A stretch of 64,000 nucleotides of DNA from Begonia masoniana (lineage: Eukaryota > Streptophyta > Magnoliopsida > Cucurbitales > Begoniaceae): NCBI GenBank assembly GCA_022432975.1, contig CM039502.1, forward strand, positions 26,396,996 to 26,460,995, read 5' to 3'. A program made the translations under genes and the position numbers. Positions 1 through 10,931 of the stretch are shown piece after piece. Under the pieces are notes generated by a model. It was given only the letters and a program-made list of their open reading frames with translations. It was not told the DNA's origin and did not search any database. How positions within the stretch are numbered: the stretch's first letter is position 1; each line of letters opens with the position of its first letter.

Positions 1-32
1 AACTCGTCACCTACATCATAAGGTTTAAACTA

Positions 33-47
33 TAAGCCTATTGCTTA
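33..47 (-). promoter_or_regulatory. Leader hairpin 2, family B copy
   Basis: A perfect 5-bp stem, TAAGC with GCTTA, around a 5-nt loop. On the minus strand it is followed by ATAG and, about 25 nt on, by GTAGGTGA. It is one member of the covarying hairpin set described in the findings. Confidence 0.6.
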
Positions 48-149
48 GTAAGGAATGCAACACTAACATGGATGCATGAATGTATAGTTTGGGAAAATCA
101 CATGCTCATAAATCTTTTTCTTGTTCATATCTTTGCTTGAAATCATCAT

Positions 150-390
150 TCATAGTCATAGATCATATTCAACATTCATAGTCATTGGTCATATTCATCA
201 TTCATAGTCATTGAACATATTCATCATTCATAGTCATTGATTCATATTCATCATTCATAGTCATTGATCATATTCATCATTCATAGTCATTGATCATATT
301 CATCATTCATAGTCATTGATCATATTCATCATTCATAGTCATTGATCATATTCATCATTCATAGTCATTGATCATATTCATGATTCATAT
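150..390. repeat. 26-bp tandem repeat in LTR B
   Basis: About nine head-to-tail copies of a 26-bp unit built around CATAGTCATTGATCATATTC. The related LTR B at 30840-33394 has only about three copies at the same place (about 32110-32220), so the array has changed length between family members. Confidence 0.9.
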
Positions 391-825
391 ATGTTGTGTG
401 GATTAAGAGAGGATTTGTACCGGTAAAGGGGGTTTGACAGTGAGTTTGATCTTGTTTCCTACTGCGGGTCGTATTCATATGTCCCTCTTTGGACTATGAC
501 ATACGCCGAACCGCCCCCAACCCTCACTTAGTCCACGTTGCATAAATCTTATATATATACATATATACATACATATTCTGTTCATGGAAAACATACATTA
601 AAACATTTTTTTATGCTTGAGAATCATTCATGATGCATGAACATGAGAACTTTTAACCCATCAGACTATGACAAGGATCATACCAGAGCAGACAACTTCA
701 CATTCACTAGCAGGTCATCAAATAGTATAACTCACAACATTCATCAGTCCTTCAAGTGCAGACAAGCTCATTATCATAAGGTAAACATTAGACATCTAAA
801 ACAACCTAGTACTCCCACGATGTAG

Positions 826-864
826 GGCTCTATCAGCCAGAAATCTTAATACATTCACTTACCT
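826..864 (-). promoter_or_regulatory. Leader module 1 (donor-like site plus hairpin), family B copy
   Basis: On the minus strand AGGTAAGT (864-857) is followed after 18 nt by GGCT, a 5-nt loop and AGCC, then CTAC. The 4-bp stem is perfect. Confidence 0.6.
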
Positions 865-1438
865 GGTCTTCTTAGCACTTGAGCTCCTTTCTCTTTAAAC
901 TTCTTCACCTAAAACATTTACATTGCAGTAGTTAAAACAAAAATCCTAACAGTTCTAATCTTAAGTTATCCTAAGATTTAATAGCTAAAGTCATTCCCAC
1001 TCTCAGATTTCAAATGTCCTTATTATTAGTCAGCCATTAGAAGATCCAAAACTCCAATGCCGAGTAGAAAACAGGGCTAACAAACTAACAGATAGCTACG
1101 TTGTCTATTGCATACCTCGGGCACAGAGTAGTCGAGTGGTGGCAGAGAAACCGATCGTCGAAGAGAGTATGCTGAAAGCAGAGAGCAAGAGCTTGGGAGA
1201 GAAGAAATCGCCGAAAAGGAAGGTGTCGGCTACAGTGATTCAAGTGAGGTTTAAAACATTTCATTTTTCTTTATATAATGGTCATCACCCTCCATTATTA
1301 CAACTTTGCCACTCAACCTAGTTTAAATCCACATAAAATAAATTATTCTTGGTATAAAACTCTAAACCGTGAAGATTGAATATTTATGACCGTTAATACA
1401 GTTAGGAAGTTACCTGGCTAAAGTTGTCGGGTGTTACA

Positions 1439-1899
1439 TGAGGGGTGTTGCAATATTTGAGAACCCTTCAATAAATTTCCTGTAATATCCTGCTAATCCA
1501 AGGAAACTCCGAATATCAGTGGCATTCTTCGGTTGGGGCCACTCCTTAACTACTCGAACCTTGGCTAGATCGACAGATATCCTATCACTTGAGATCACAT
1601 GACCAAGAAAGTGAACTCTGTCCAACCAAAACTCACACTTGGAAAACTTAGCATAAAGTTGGTACTGCCTTAATACTCCCAATACCAAGGTCAGGTTTCT
1701 TGCATGCTCATCATTAGTACGATAATAGATTAAGATATCATCAATAAATACTATGACAAATTTATCTAAATACTCGTGAAACACTCTATTCATAAGATCC
1801 ATAAATGCTGCTGGTGCATTTGTCAATCCAAAGGACATTACCAATAACTCATAATGTCCATACCTCGTGTGAAAGGTTGTCTTTAGAATATTTTCGGAT
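1439..1899 (-). pseudogene. Element A reverse transcriptase, second part
   Basis: The frame carries the RT palm signature FIDDIL (the YxDD-type catalytic motif), preceded by [12 protein letters not shown] and followed by FLGHVIS and [12 protein letters not shown], the usual order of the Ty3/gypsy RT palm, thumb and connection. It continues the RT half at 4112-4732: the first part breaks off just after the GHYQL block and this part resumes with the next block. The two halves are separated only by solo LTR A' and its 5-bp duplication. At 1438 the frame runs into the end of the family B LTR, which supplies its stop. It would have encoded the RNA-dependent DNA polymerase of element A, acting in the virus-like particle. 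Confidence 0.9.
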
Positions 1900-2254
1900 T
1901 TGACTGTAACGCCCCGAATTCTCTGAACCCGGTTCGTCACACAAAACCCGTACACGAACTAAAAACTTCATTCATAATTTAAAATCTTGCAGCGGAATTA
2001 ATTTAAGTAACTTAGAGTTAAACGAAACCATAAAGTGTTTGGATAATCGGATAAAATATTCGAGATAAATCGATCAAAAAAAAAAAATAAATAAAGGTTT
2101 AAATCACAAAACACTATTAAAACTCTAAAGACAACCACATCTGCCGGTGGAAAAAAAATCAACGGAAGAAGCAGACACAGCAAATATAAGACTCCTGCCG
2201 ATGACGTGGACCTGAAGACTTGGAACTGAAAGACATTTCTCGGCGGGCTGCACC

Positions 2255-2500
2255 TACCGATGACGTCAACACAACTTCATCTGCCGATGACGTCAGCACA
2301 ATTTCATCTTCCGATGACGTCAACACAACTTCATCTGCCGATGACGTCAACACGATTTCATCTGCCGATGACGTCAGCACAACTTCATCTGCCGATGAAG
2401 TCAACATGACTTCATCTGCCGATGAAGCCAACACGACTGCACATACAACTTCAACTGCCGATGAAGTCAACATGACTTCATCTGCCGATAGAAATAGGTC
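2255..2500. repeat. 27-bp tandem repeat with TGACGTCA sites
   Basis: The palindrome TGACGTCA starts at 2261, 2288, 2315, 2342 and 2369, exactly 27 bp apart. Degenerate copies continue the same spacing at 2396 (TGAAGTCA) and 2423. The unit is roughly CTTCATCTGCCGATGACGTC plus AACACAA. TGACGTCA is the classical CRE/C-box-type bZIP target. Open frames across this stretch come from the 27-bp (nine-codon) period. Confidence 0.9.
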
Positions 2501-3075
2501 TATTTCTATCGATAGAAATAAGGCTACATCTTCCGATGCCTTTACTGAAGACATCATCCGATAGAGATTTGGATACACCTACCGATAGACATCTCCTTCC
2601 GGTAGGTTCAAACTACTCAACTTCTGCCGATAGAATGCATCTACCGACAGATAACAAAACACATCCCATCTACCGATAAATCCAGGGCGACATTCTGACT
2701 ACTTCTAATTATACAATATAACTCCATTTATGAAAAAGAATCTATTTGCCTTACTGAAATCACTCAGAAAAGGATTCAAACCCATGTATTGCTTAAAATC
2801 CAACAAGTGCAAATCTTCAAACCTCAGCGGAAAGTCATTATCAAATAATAAAACTCAATTTGTTCAAAACACTGAAATCACTACTGTTATGAAAACTCGA
2901 TCCATCTAAAATAAAGCATTGATAATAAAACCTTCACTCCAACAGACATCAATTAAACTGCCCCATCAGCTGCCAGAACATTGTGTGGATGCACTCCTCC
3001 AACCCAACTAGCCTTCTGTGAACTCAGTAAACACACCTGCTAAAGCTTCTTCACCTACATCACAAAACTCATCTA

Positions 3076-3090
3076 TTAGCCTAATGCTAA
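3076..3090 (-). promoter_or_regulatory. Leader hairpin 2, solo LTR A' copy
   Basis: Perfect stem TTAGC with GCTAA around a 5-nt loop, followed on the minus strand by ATAG and GTAGGTGA. Compared with family B, both stem strands are changed so that pairing is kept. Confidence 0.6.
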
Positions 3091-3540
3091 GCAAGTAAAG
3101 CAATAGTAAATGAAATACTGAATCATAAATTCCTAAACATGCAGTTTCTACTTTTCTCATCTCAGTTGCATATTCATCGTTTCTGTACAGATCCCCCTGT
3201 GAAATTGGGAGTTGGATCATTTCTCCCAAAGTATAAATATCCACTGGCTCGTTAAGGGTTGGATTAATTCCCCTAACAGCAAATCTGATACTCGTAACTG
3301 TTCAGATCCCCCTGTCGGATTGGGAAGTGGATCACTTTTCCCAAAACCTCAATCCACTGGCTCATTAAGGGTTGGATTAATTCCCTTAACAGCAAATCTG
3401 CTTCACGTACTGTTTCAATCTCTTCATTCCTTGCCGATTCAAAATCATGTAAATTCATTTTCGTACATTTCAAAATATGATGCATGACAACTGGAAATAA
3501 GCACACGAACATACATTAATCCTACTGTTTTGTGATGTAG

Positions 3541-3571
3541 GCCCGAAGGCACAAACAAACTCTACTTACCT
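3541..3571 (-). promoter_or_regulatory. Leader module 1, solo LTR A' copy with a UUCG loop
   Basis: On the minus strand AGGTAAGT (3571-3564) is followed after 13 nt by GCC-TTCG-GGC and CTAC. As RNA the loop is a C(UUCG)G tetraloop. Confidence 0.6.
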
Positions 3572-4111
3572 GGTCTCCTGGAAATCGCTCGGTTTCAACT
3601 ACTTGAAAGCCCTGTTCACCTAGTGTCATAAACAGAACACTAATCAGAACTTCACTAAATCTCATCCCACACCATTCACGAATCTAAGGAGCTAGCTTAG
3701 AACTTCGGGCCATCGCACATTCTTGGTTCAGCACTAAACTCGAACTCAGCTCACTCACAGCATTCACCAAGTTACACACGCATTGCACTCCCGCTATCTA
3801 CTCACTATAATATCGAGAAGATGAATGGAAAACTTACCTAGGTCGAAGGTGAATCGCGTGAGGAAGATCGCCTAGAGAGCTCGTCTGCCTGAGCTGAAAC
3901 CCGAAGAGGAAATGGTATGAAATGGTGGCGGCTACAGTGCATTAAACCCAACCCTCTTCCCTTAAATACGTTATCCACTTTTTGAAAATTGCAATTTACT
4001 CTAATGCCCTTTGCCAAGTTACTTAATAACCCTACTTAATTTATTGACTAATAAAGTGTATTTTATTAATAATAAAAGAGCTGGTTCGATAGGGCCGGGT
4101 GCTACATTGAC

Positions 4112-4732
4112 TTTCAATTGGTAATGACCAAACCTTTGGTCAATTTTAGAGAAAACTCGCGCACCATAAGCTAGGTCGAATAAATCATCAATCCTTGGCA
4201 ATGGATACTTGTTCTTGATAGTTAACTTATTTAATTCCCGATAATCAATGCACATACGCATTGATCCATCTTTTTTTTTGACAAAAAGAACTGGTGCACC
4301 CAATAATGAAAAACTTGGGCGTATGAACCCTTTTTCTAATAGTTCCTCTAACTGTTTCTTTAATTCCTTAAGCTCCGTGAGTGCTAATCTATAGGGATTC
4401 TTAGATACAGGCTCAGCGCCAGGGTAAACATCTACAACAAACTCAATTGCCCTATCTGGCAGCAATTCGGGAAGGTCATCCAGAAATACTTCTGGAAAAT
4501 CTTGGACAACTAAAACATTATGAGAACTTGCTTTTCCTACTAGTTGCGTGTCTAAAACACTGGCCAAAAAGCACAAATACTCCCCGTATGGAGAAGGTCT
4601 AGCGTTGACAGAGGTCATAACAGACATTTCTTTACTCTTCTTCAAAGCTTGAAAGATATGATTCAAACCACCAGGGGGTTGGAAGCTAACTATTCCAGTC
4701 CTACAATCTATTGTGGCATAATGCTTAAACAA
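4112..4732 (-). pseudogene. Element A protease-RT linker and reverse transcriptase, first part
   Basis: From its start this frame shows FKHYATIDC (end of the protease region), then [13 protein letters not shown] and the RT N-terminal block ending in [45 protein letters not shown] and [13 protein letters not shown]. The last carries the first catalytic Asp of RT (FSKID). The frame is cut at 4111 by solo LTR A' and resumes at 1899. Just upstream, the codon expected to be Trp before LFKHY reads TGA, a premature stop. The frame is shifted by one base relative to the knuckle-protease segment to its right. Confidence 0.9.
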
Positions 4733-4874
4733 TCAGTCTATTCCTAGAATTACATCAAATTCCATTATATCCATAATAATAAGATAAGCAGGTAGACTCA
4801 CGTATCCTACTAACACATCATTGTCAAGCATCACTTGGTTAGAGTGCATGCGTTTACCAGATGGTAATGCAACA

Positions 4875-5213
4875 TTAAACACATGCATAGAATGGGGTAA
4901 ACTGTACATCTAACTTAACAGCAAACGCAGATGCTATAAAGGAATATGTCGCACCAGAATCTATTAAAGTAAAAGTAGGCACAGAGTTGATCAATATGGT
5001 ACCTGACACCACAGCAGGCTGGTCTTCATCACCCGAATTCATCATGGAGAATATCCTCGGTTTCAACATAGCAGGGCCATTCTTTAAGGCTGGGCAGTCC
5101 CTGTTGATATAGCCGACTTTGTTACAGTTGAAGCATCGGGTGATTCTAGGCTTCGGGCAATCTCTGTACGTGTGTCCAACCTTCTCACAGTTGAAACACT
5201 TTCTCCGTCCCAA
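4875..5213 (-). pseudogene. Element A double zinc knuckle and aspartic protease
   Basis: Two CCHC knuckles lie in tandem: CFNCEKVGHTYRDC is intact, while CFNCNKVGYINRDC has Tyr in place of the metal-binding His. After about 45 residues comes the protease signature LIDSGATYSFI, holding the catalytic Asp of a retroviral-type aspartic protease. The knuckles are the nucleic-acid-binding end of gag, and the protease would cleave the polyprotein. Single-base frameshifts separate this segment from gag on the right and from RT on the left, so no continuous gag-pol can be made. Confidence 0.88.
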
Positions 5214-5286
5214 ATCTACACTCGCCCAGGTGACTCTTCAAACATTTTGGGCACTCGAGAAACTTCCTGGTATCCAGTACTTTTCT

Positions 5287-6105
5287 TCATGTTCCTTGGT
5301 TACTCTGGCCTTCACTGAGCCTCTTCATTCTTCTCTGCTGTTGGGGCTGGATGAACTTTCGCGGGGCTTCCTTCGGTCCAGAACACTTCATTTCAGCTTC
5401 TTCCACCTCCAATGCTGTGGACACAACTTCACTGAATGACAGCCCTTTAATACTACAAAATTTGACTCCTCTGTAAATTTTCGGCTTCAGTCCATGCACA
5501 AACTGAAACACCTTATCCTCATTCTTGTGAACAAAATGTCCAACAAACCTGGACAGGGACTCGAATTGCCTACTGTACTCTGCCACAGACCCTGTATGCT
5601 TCAAGTTCAGAAACTCTACCTTCCTTGCAGCCTGGACTGTGCTGTTAAAATATTTCTCATAGAAAATCTCCTTGAACTGAGACCAGGACATAGCCAGAAC
5701 ATCAGTGGTGGTCTCTATTGTTTCCCACCAAAGTTGAGCATCCCCAGCCAAATGGAACGTTGCCAGAGGGACTTTGTCTCCTTCTCCGATGTTGGCACAT
5801 CTGAACATGCTCTCAATCTTCCTAAGCCACTCCTCAGTAACAATCGGATTGGACGATTTTCCATCAAGTGTGGGCGGCTGTACCCTCCGAAATCAGTCTC
5901 CTGAATGCTCACTGCTGGAACTCGAGTTGGCATTTCCTTGTACTTCTCGGTTCAACAATACTCCCAACTGATCGGACTACTGACGAACCAAATCGGTCTG
6001 CTGACGCACCAAATCCGTCAGCTGCCTAATTACACTAGGATCCTCCTCACGTCCCGGATTTGGTATCTCACTTAGTACTCTTGGTCTTCCTGGTCGCCTA
6101 GACAT
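5287..6105 (-). pseudogene. Element A gag (capsid)
   Basis: The frame opens with ATG at 6105, 156 bp inside the 5' LTR, and begins MSRRPGRPRV. It includes a heptad-like QLTDLVRQQ stretch, then RRVQPPTLDG, EEWLRKIESMF, the capsid motif LWWETI and, near its end, YSRQFESLSRF and VFQFVHGLKP, the order of Ty3/gypsy Retrotrans_gag proteins. Two in-frame stops are seen. A TAG falls where an internal repeat of the same gene (CGTCAGCAG versus CGTCAGTAG) shows CAG. A TGA falls where the homologous gag of element G in this window has Arg. Both fit C-to-T change. Confidence 0.9.
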
Positions 6106-6246
6106 CTTACTAGATTCCTGTACAGGGTTAATTACACTCTTAAATATCTAATAGCTAAGGTTAACATAAACACTTACAGTTGTTGAAGTACTTCCATGCA
6201 ACGATTGGCACTGATGAGTAATCATTTGAACGGTTTAACTGAATGT

Positions 6247-6257
6247 CTTTGATACCA
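6247..6257 (-). other. Primer binding site of element A
   Basis: On the minus strand TGGTATCAAAG lies three bases after the 5' LTR end. It resembles TGGTATCAGAG, complementary to the 3' end of initiator tRNA-Met, with one change. Confidence 0.75.
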
Positions 6258-6662
6258 TACTGTAACGCCCCGAATTATATAAACCCGGTTCGCAACACAT
6301 AATACAGAACCGAACTATGACATTTTGAGAAAATCTTAAAATTTAGCTCAAAAATCAAAATTTGATCCTTAAACGTAAAAACTTGCAGCGGAAAATATTT
6401 GTATAAAACGACATTCATTAAATAATTAAAATATTAAGGACTGTTGGTTGAAAGAAGACAAAAGAAAAACAGAACACATCTACCGCTGAATAGTTCTAGC
6501 GGTATTATTAGAGACAGAATAGTCTCGGCGGTAGAAACAGGAATTGAAGACATCCACCGCTAAACATTGTCGGCGGTAGAAGTAGAAACAAAAGGCTTCT
6601 TCTGCTACCAACATCCACCGCTCACGTCAGCCAAACGACACATCGACTTCTCACATCTACCG

Positions 6663-6847
6663 CTCACCTCCACCGATCATAAAACGACAAAACCTATTAC
6701 TCACATCCACCGATCATAAAACGACAAAATCTATTACTTATATCCACCGATCACAAAATGACAAAACCTATTACTCACATTCACCGATCATAAAATGACA
6801 AAATCTATTACTCACATCCACCGATCACAAAAAGACAAAACCTATTA
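6663..6847. repeat. 37-bp tandem repeat, five copies
   Basis: Five copies of a 37-bp unit that begins CTCACATCCACCGATCA. They are followed by shorter units around CATCCACCGATAGACTA up to about 6920. Confidence 0.9.
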
Positions 6848-7313
6848 CTCACATCCACTGATATACTACATCCACCAATAGACTACATCCACTGATAGAC
6901 TACATCCACCGATAGACTACATCCACCGGGGAACAGTAACACTCTAAACAAATAGACAACTCTGCTTACTAAAAGAACTTGTAAATTTTAACAGCAGCTA
7001 TTCAAAATAACATAAATCCACAACTTTATAAATCCATAATAACAATCTACAACTAAAACCAAATCGTGTTTTTCATAATCAGAAAAGCTCCAAAATTAAT
7101 AAAAACATTAGACTCCTGCTGTCATTAACATTCTTAGCATACTAAAACTGAACCATTGTTAACTAGACTTTCACACCTACTGACATTAGTTAAACTGCCC
7201 CATCAGATTGTCAAGTCGATGCGTGAATGTACTCCTCCAACCAGCCTAGTCCTCAATATACTCAGAGAACCCACCTGCTGAAACTTCTTCACCTACATCA
7301 CAAAACTCATCTA

Positions 7314-7328
7314 TTAGCCTAATGCTAA
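7314..7328 (-). promoter_or_regulatory. Leader hairpin 2, element A 5' LTR
   Basis: Stem TTAGC with GCTAA around a 5-nt loop, as in solo LTR A'. Confidence 0.6.
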
Positions 7329-7747
7329 GTATGTAAAGCAACAATGGAATGATATGCTGAAACATAAATCCTAGACATGCAGTTTCTACTTTCACATCTC
7401 TGTTGCATTCACGTTCTTTCTCTGGTCTGATCCCTCGGTTCCATTGGGAGTTGGATCATTTTTCCCAAAGTCATACAACCTCTTCATAATTTAAGGGGCA
7501 GATTAGTTCCCTTAACAGCTGATCTGATCCTAAATTCCATTGGGAAGCGGATCAATTTTCCTAAAGTCATACATCCTATTCATAAATTAAGGGGCGGATT
7601 AGTTCCCTTAACAGCTGATCTATTACATTCTGTTCATACCTTGCCATGCCATTACATGTAAATTCATTTTCGTGTTCTTTCCAAAACATGATACATGACA
7701 TACAGAAAACATTCAAACAAGCATAAATCTACTGTTTTGTGATGTAG

Positions 7748-7778
7748 ACCCGAAGGCACACACATACTCTACTTACCT
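7748..7778 (-). promoter_or_regulatory. Leader module 1, element A 5' LTR
   Basis: Minus-strand AGGTAAGT (7778-7771), a 13-nt spacer, then GCC-TTCG-GGT. One stem pair becomes G-U as RNA, so the UUCG-loop hairpin is retained. Confidence 0.6.
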
Positions 7779-8313
7779 GGTTTCCTGGAAAAGTTTGGTT
7801 GCAAACTACTTCGGGTTTTGCTCAAACCTATAGCCGTGGACTGAGTATTAGTTAAGCTTCATTCTAAACTATCCTCAAATCTACCAGAACTCATAAGAAA
7901 ACTAGTTTGGGAACTCAGATCATCAAGCATTCCTGATATGCCCCAAACCCGAACTAACTCTCACTTACAACATTCTCAAAATTCACATTTAAAATCTCCA
8001 CAATCATCAATAGCTACAATGTAACAAGAAATCGAAGTAGAACTCACCTAGCTTGGAGAAAATGGGAGGGAAAATCGCCGAGAGAAACTCTGCTTAGCTA
8101 AGCTGAATGCCGAGAAAAGAAAATGAGAAAACAGTGGCAGCTAAACCTCATTAAACCTTCCCTTAAATACGTTATCCACTATAGATCTCCATTTACCATT
8201 ATGCCCTTACTCAGTCACTCATTAACCTAATCAATATTTCTCCCAATTTCATCCATAAAGTGTACACTATTAGATGACAAGGTAAAATTGGTTCGATGGA
8301 ACCGGGTGTTGCA

Positions 8314-9042
8314 CCAACGCAAGATTTGAAGTATTGATTGGTCATCTATAGTTGTCGACACTTGGGCGATTTCCAACTACGAGATGCCAGAAAAAATCGC
8401 CCTCCCTAGTCATTATCTCACTTCTTATCGACAAATAAACTTATCTAGACTTTAAATACACTCAAATACACCATCAACAAACCATGGATTCAAGTTTCTA
8501 AGCTCGAATCCAATTTCTCATAAAAATCTTAAACTTTGAACTTAAAATCAGAGATAAATAATTAACAACGTTTGAAATTCCTTCACAAATATTGTTGCAT
8601 GATGCCTTGTGAACGTTTCACTGTCTTTGGAACGCAACGATTCGCAAAAAACAGAATCACCTCTCTCCCTCTCTTTTCGCGACGGTGAGCAGATTAAAAT
8701 AGGGTTTTCCCATATTTAAAAAAACATTCCTTTTTACTAATTTATTGAATAATTAAAATATAAATTATTTTATTTTATATATTAAATAAAATCCTTTAAT
8801 TTTGATTGGTTGAAACCAGAACATTTCCACAAACTCAACTCAATGTAAATTCCAAATTACCCAATTTCAATTTCTCAAAATTAACCACATGGTAATTTTT
8901 CAAATTACTAATTTCAACCAAATAGCCGAAATCCAATGTGGCCACAATATGACAAAACGAGTCAACATATGACCTGCTGATCATTAACAACGCGACAAAT
9001 TTATTCTGAAATTAATAGTACCAAAAAATAACGGTTTTTACA
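8314..9042 (-). mobile_element. Right-hand fragment of a family D LTR
   Basis: Sequence from about 8330 runs parallel to about 27120-27733 of solo LTR D (shared blocks around GACACTTGGGC, AAGCTCGAATC and CCTTCACAAATATT) and ends in GGTTTTTACA. Its left part was separated by the insertion of element A. Right of 9042 the Copia LTR sequence resumes. The strand is inferred only from family comparison. Confidence 0.75.
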
Positions 9043-9595
9043 GTATGTGTAGAAGACTTTGATGAGCAACAAATATTTTGGCAGCACTTCATTAGTTTCT
9101 CAAATTCAATAATTTGCACAAGGCTGCACTTCTCTATTTATAGATGTCTTCCAGAAAGCAGAACACCGATCAACACTTTCCTCTTATCGGTCGACACTTG
9201 TATGACCGTGGGTTATTTTGAATGTCGTTCAACAACTAGGTAGACACTTTGTTCCGCAGTCGGCCCTTTGAGCTCTCTATGATTTGTGCAAATGTTATAC
9301 AGTCGACACTTTCTTCTAGAAGTCAACACTTGAAACTCTCTTTGATTTTTGCATTTGGTCATATGGTGACACTTTGAACTGATTTTCAAATAATTATACA
9401 TTTAATCTCTATGTACTGAAGATACTTAAACACACTTGTTAGATTAACTAAATACCCCTTTATAAAAGGTATTTTCAAAGAGCATAATAATTTAATAAAA
9501 AACTTACATAAAGTACATATAAATTCACTTATATTTAAAATACTTTAAACATTTATCACCAAAATACTTTAAAGTTAAATCACTTTAAGTTAACA
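9043..9595 (-). mobile_element. Part of the 3' LTR of the Sirevirus-like Copia element
   Basis: 9043-9190 is clearly similar to 34831-34957 in the right-hand Copia LTR (shared GTATGTGTAGAAGACTTTGA and CTTCTCTATTTATAGAT). It ends at 9595 with GTTAACA, which on the minus strand is an LTR start TGTTAAC directly behind a polypurine tract. It contains several copies of GTCGACACTT. The family D LTR cuts it at 9042. Confidence 0.8.
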
Positions 9596-9610
9596 ATGTC
9601 CCCATTTTTT
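9596..9610 (-). other. Polypurine tract of the Sirevirus-like Copia element
   Basis: On the minus strand AAAAAATGGGGACAT directly precedes the LTR start TGTTAAC, behind GTTTGTCATCAT. This arrangement is typical of Sirevirus/Maximus-type Copia elements. It would prime plus-strand DNA synthesis. Confidence 0.75.
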
Positions 9611-10135
9611 ATGATGACAAACGTACAAAGTTCTAAGTTGCTTTTAATTTGACCTCCCCTTTAATATATGCAAAAATACAATACTCCCTCTTGCTATATG
9701 CATAAACAATCTAAACTTCTCTCCACCTTAAGCATTATAAAAAATAGGCATAGTAACGTCTGTTTTTAGACTCCCCTTAGCCATAGAGAATTGAACAAAT
9801 TAAAGATCACAATCTCAAAAATCCATATCAGAGCAACAAGAAGGTAGTCATAATGGATAATTATATCAAAACCAAGCATAATTATACCAAAAAGAATGTA
9901 GTCAAAAACTAGGTATTAATTATCCCAAAAGTATAGTCATAATTATCCAATAAGAGAGTGTAGTAAAAAATTAGGTATTAAAGAACATAATCCAAATAAA
10001 CCAAACAGACAATAGCACCAACACAAAAGGATTGTCTAAAAAACATCATTGGTCTTGTGAAGGAGCGTCATTAGTGGATGGAATAACACTAGGGTCGTGT
10101 GAAAAGAAAAAAGCTGCATTGAACGAAGTACGCAA
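9611..10135 (-). mobile_element. Sirevirus-like Copia interior, 3' end, no intact frame
   Basis: This lies between the polypurine tract and the insertion point of element C. By position it is the tail of the element, after the env-like region. I see no open frame longer than a few dozen codons and no recognisable motif. Confidence 0.6.
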
Positions 10136-10666
10136 TGTAACGCACCGAAAACCCACTCAGATTCCCGGTTCGCTACAGCGACTACTCTGAGCTAAACGAC
10201 TCACTAATTTTTCTTAATCCTAACCATTAAGCACCACGGAGTCCTTCCCAAAAATTTCGACAGAGTAACGCCTAAAAATGGCGCCCCCAAAATGCTAAGT
10301 ACCTGCAAACGAATAAATCTCAACCAATCCAGAATACTCCTACAAAACTATCCAGTTTACGAAATCTCCAAACAATCATCATAACAGAACGACAATGCTA
10401 TCGACCAAAACGAAGAAAGTTTACAGTATAAGGTGACATATCATCCTTAACTATGACTATATACAACAAATACAAATACCCCCACAAAAGACAAAAAAAA
10501 TCTTACTCCCCATCAACACCATGCTACAGCTCTTCCTGGGTCGGGTCGCCCTAACACTGTCATCAACCGGAGCCCTGGTCGCACGCCACCAACTGCAACC
10601 TACACCTAGTCAAACTCTTGGTACACACCCACCAGCTCAGCAGTACCTACACCACAGAACACACCG

Positions 10667-10681
10667 TAAGCTCAAAGCTTA
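10667..10681 (-). promoter_or_regulatory. Leader hairpin 2, element C 3' LTR
   Basis: Stem TAAGCT with AGCTTA (6 bp) around a 3-nt loop. About 20 nt further on, the minus strand reads GTAGGTACTG. Confidence 0.55.
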
Positions 10682-10931
10682 GCAAGTAAAGTGTTGAAAA
10701 AAAATAAACGTGAAGGATGAAAACTGGTTATGCAATCCAAACACATGCAGGTCTCTACAAACGTTGTCATCATCTCACCGCATCGCATCTCACCGAGTTT
10801 TGGAATGTAACCGCAACGGGCAGTCAGTCCGTACACCGCACTATTTACCGGCACGTCACCGCCATCCCGGTTCCTCCAGGAACGGGGTCCACAAGTCACA
10901 CCTAACCCCCCACACCACACTGTTTACCTTT

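Larger units (their letters stand above)
1..1438 (-). mobile_element. LTR of family B, right-hand part (left end outside window)
   Basis: This stretch is co-linear with 31979-33394 of the complete solo LTR B further right. It ends at 1438 with CGGGTGTTACA, the terminus shared by the family. It lies directly against reverse-transcriptase coding sequence of element A (from 1439), so it was inserted into that gene. Transcription direction is taken as minus because the TATA-like TATATAAAG lies near the right end on that strand and the donor and hairpin modules read leftwards. Whether this is a solo LTR or one LTR of a larger element cannot be seen, because the left end is off the window. Confidence 0.85.
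1905..4106 (-). mobile_element. Solo LTR A' (same family as the 6261-8313 LTR)
   Basis: It starts TGTAACGCCCCGAATT and ends GGGTGCTACA, and is flanked by identical 5-bp TTGAC at 1900-1904 and 4107-4111. It sits inside the RT gene of element A and shares blocks with A's own 5' LTR, so a family member jumped into its relative and then lost its interior by LTR-LTR recombination. The predicted TATA (TATTTAAG, minus) is near the right end. Length is 2,202 bp. Confidence 0.95.
1439..8313 (-). mobile_element. Ty3/gypsy element A, 5' part, chromovirus-like
   Basis: On the minus strand the order is 5' LTR (8313-6261), primer binding site, gag, zinc knuckles, aspartic protease, and reverse transcriptase. 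The rest of pol and the 3' LTR would lie left of the window, beyond the family B LTR. The gag with two CCHC knuckles and the protease-RT order fit Ty3/gypsy. The gag resembles the Tekay/Del chromovirus type, but no chromodomain can be checked. The element is interrupted by solo LTR A' at 1905-4106 and is itself inserted in a family D LTR whose remainder starts at 8314. Stops and frameshifts make it non-functional. Confidence 0.85.
6261..8313 (-). mobile_element. 5' LTR of element A
   Basis: It starts TGTAACGCCCCGAATT and ends ACCGGGTGTTGCA, 2,053 bp long. Blocks match solo LTR A' in order, including the GCAGCGGAA stretch, hairpin 2, module 1 and the TATTTAAG box. On the right it meets family D LTR sequence at 8314. 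The matching TSD is off the window. Confidence 0.9.

Noticed and set aside
637..825. A 62-codon open frame, also seen with changes at 32472-32765
   Set aside because: It lies in the LTR B leader on the strand opposite to transcription, and is not conserved in length between the two copies.
2159..2578. Overlapping open frames on both strands over the TGACGTCA repeat
   Set aside because: The 27-bp unit is nine codons long and stop-free on both strands. It lies in an LTR leader with no protein-like features.
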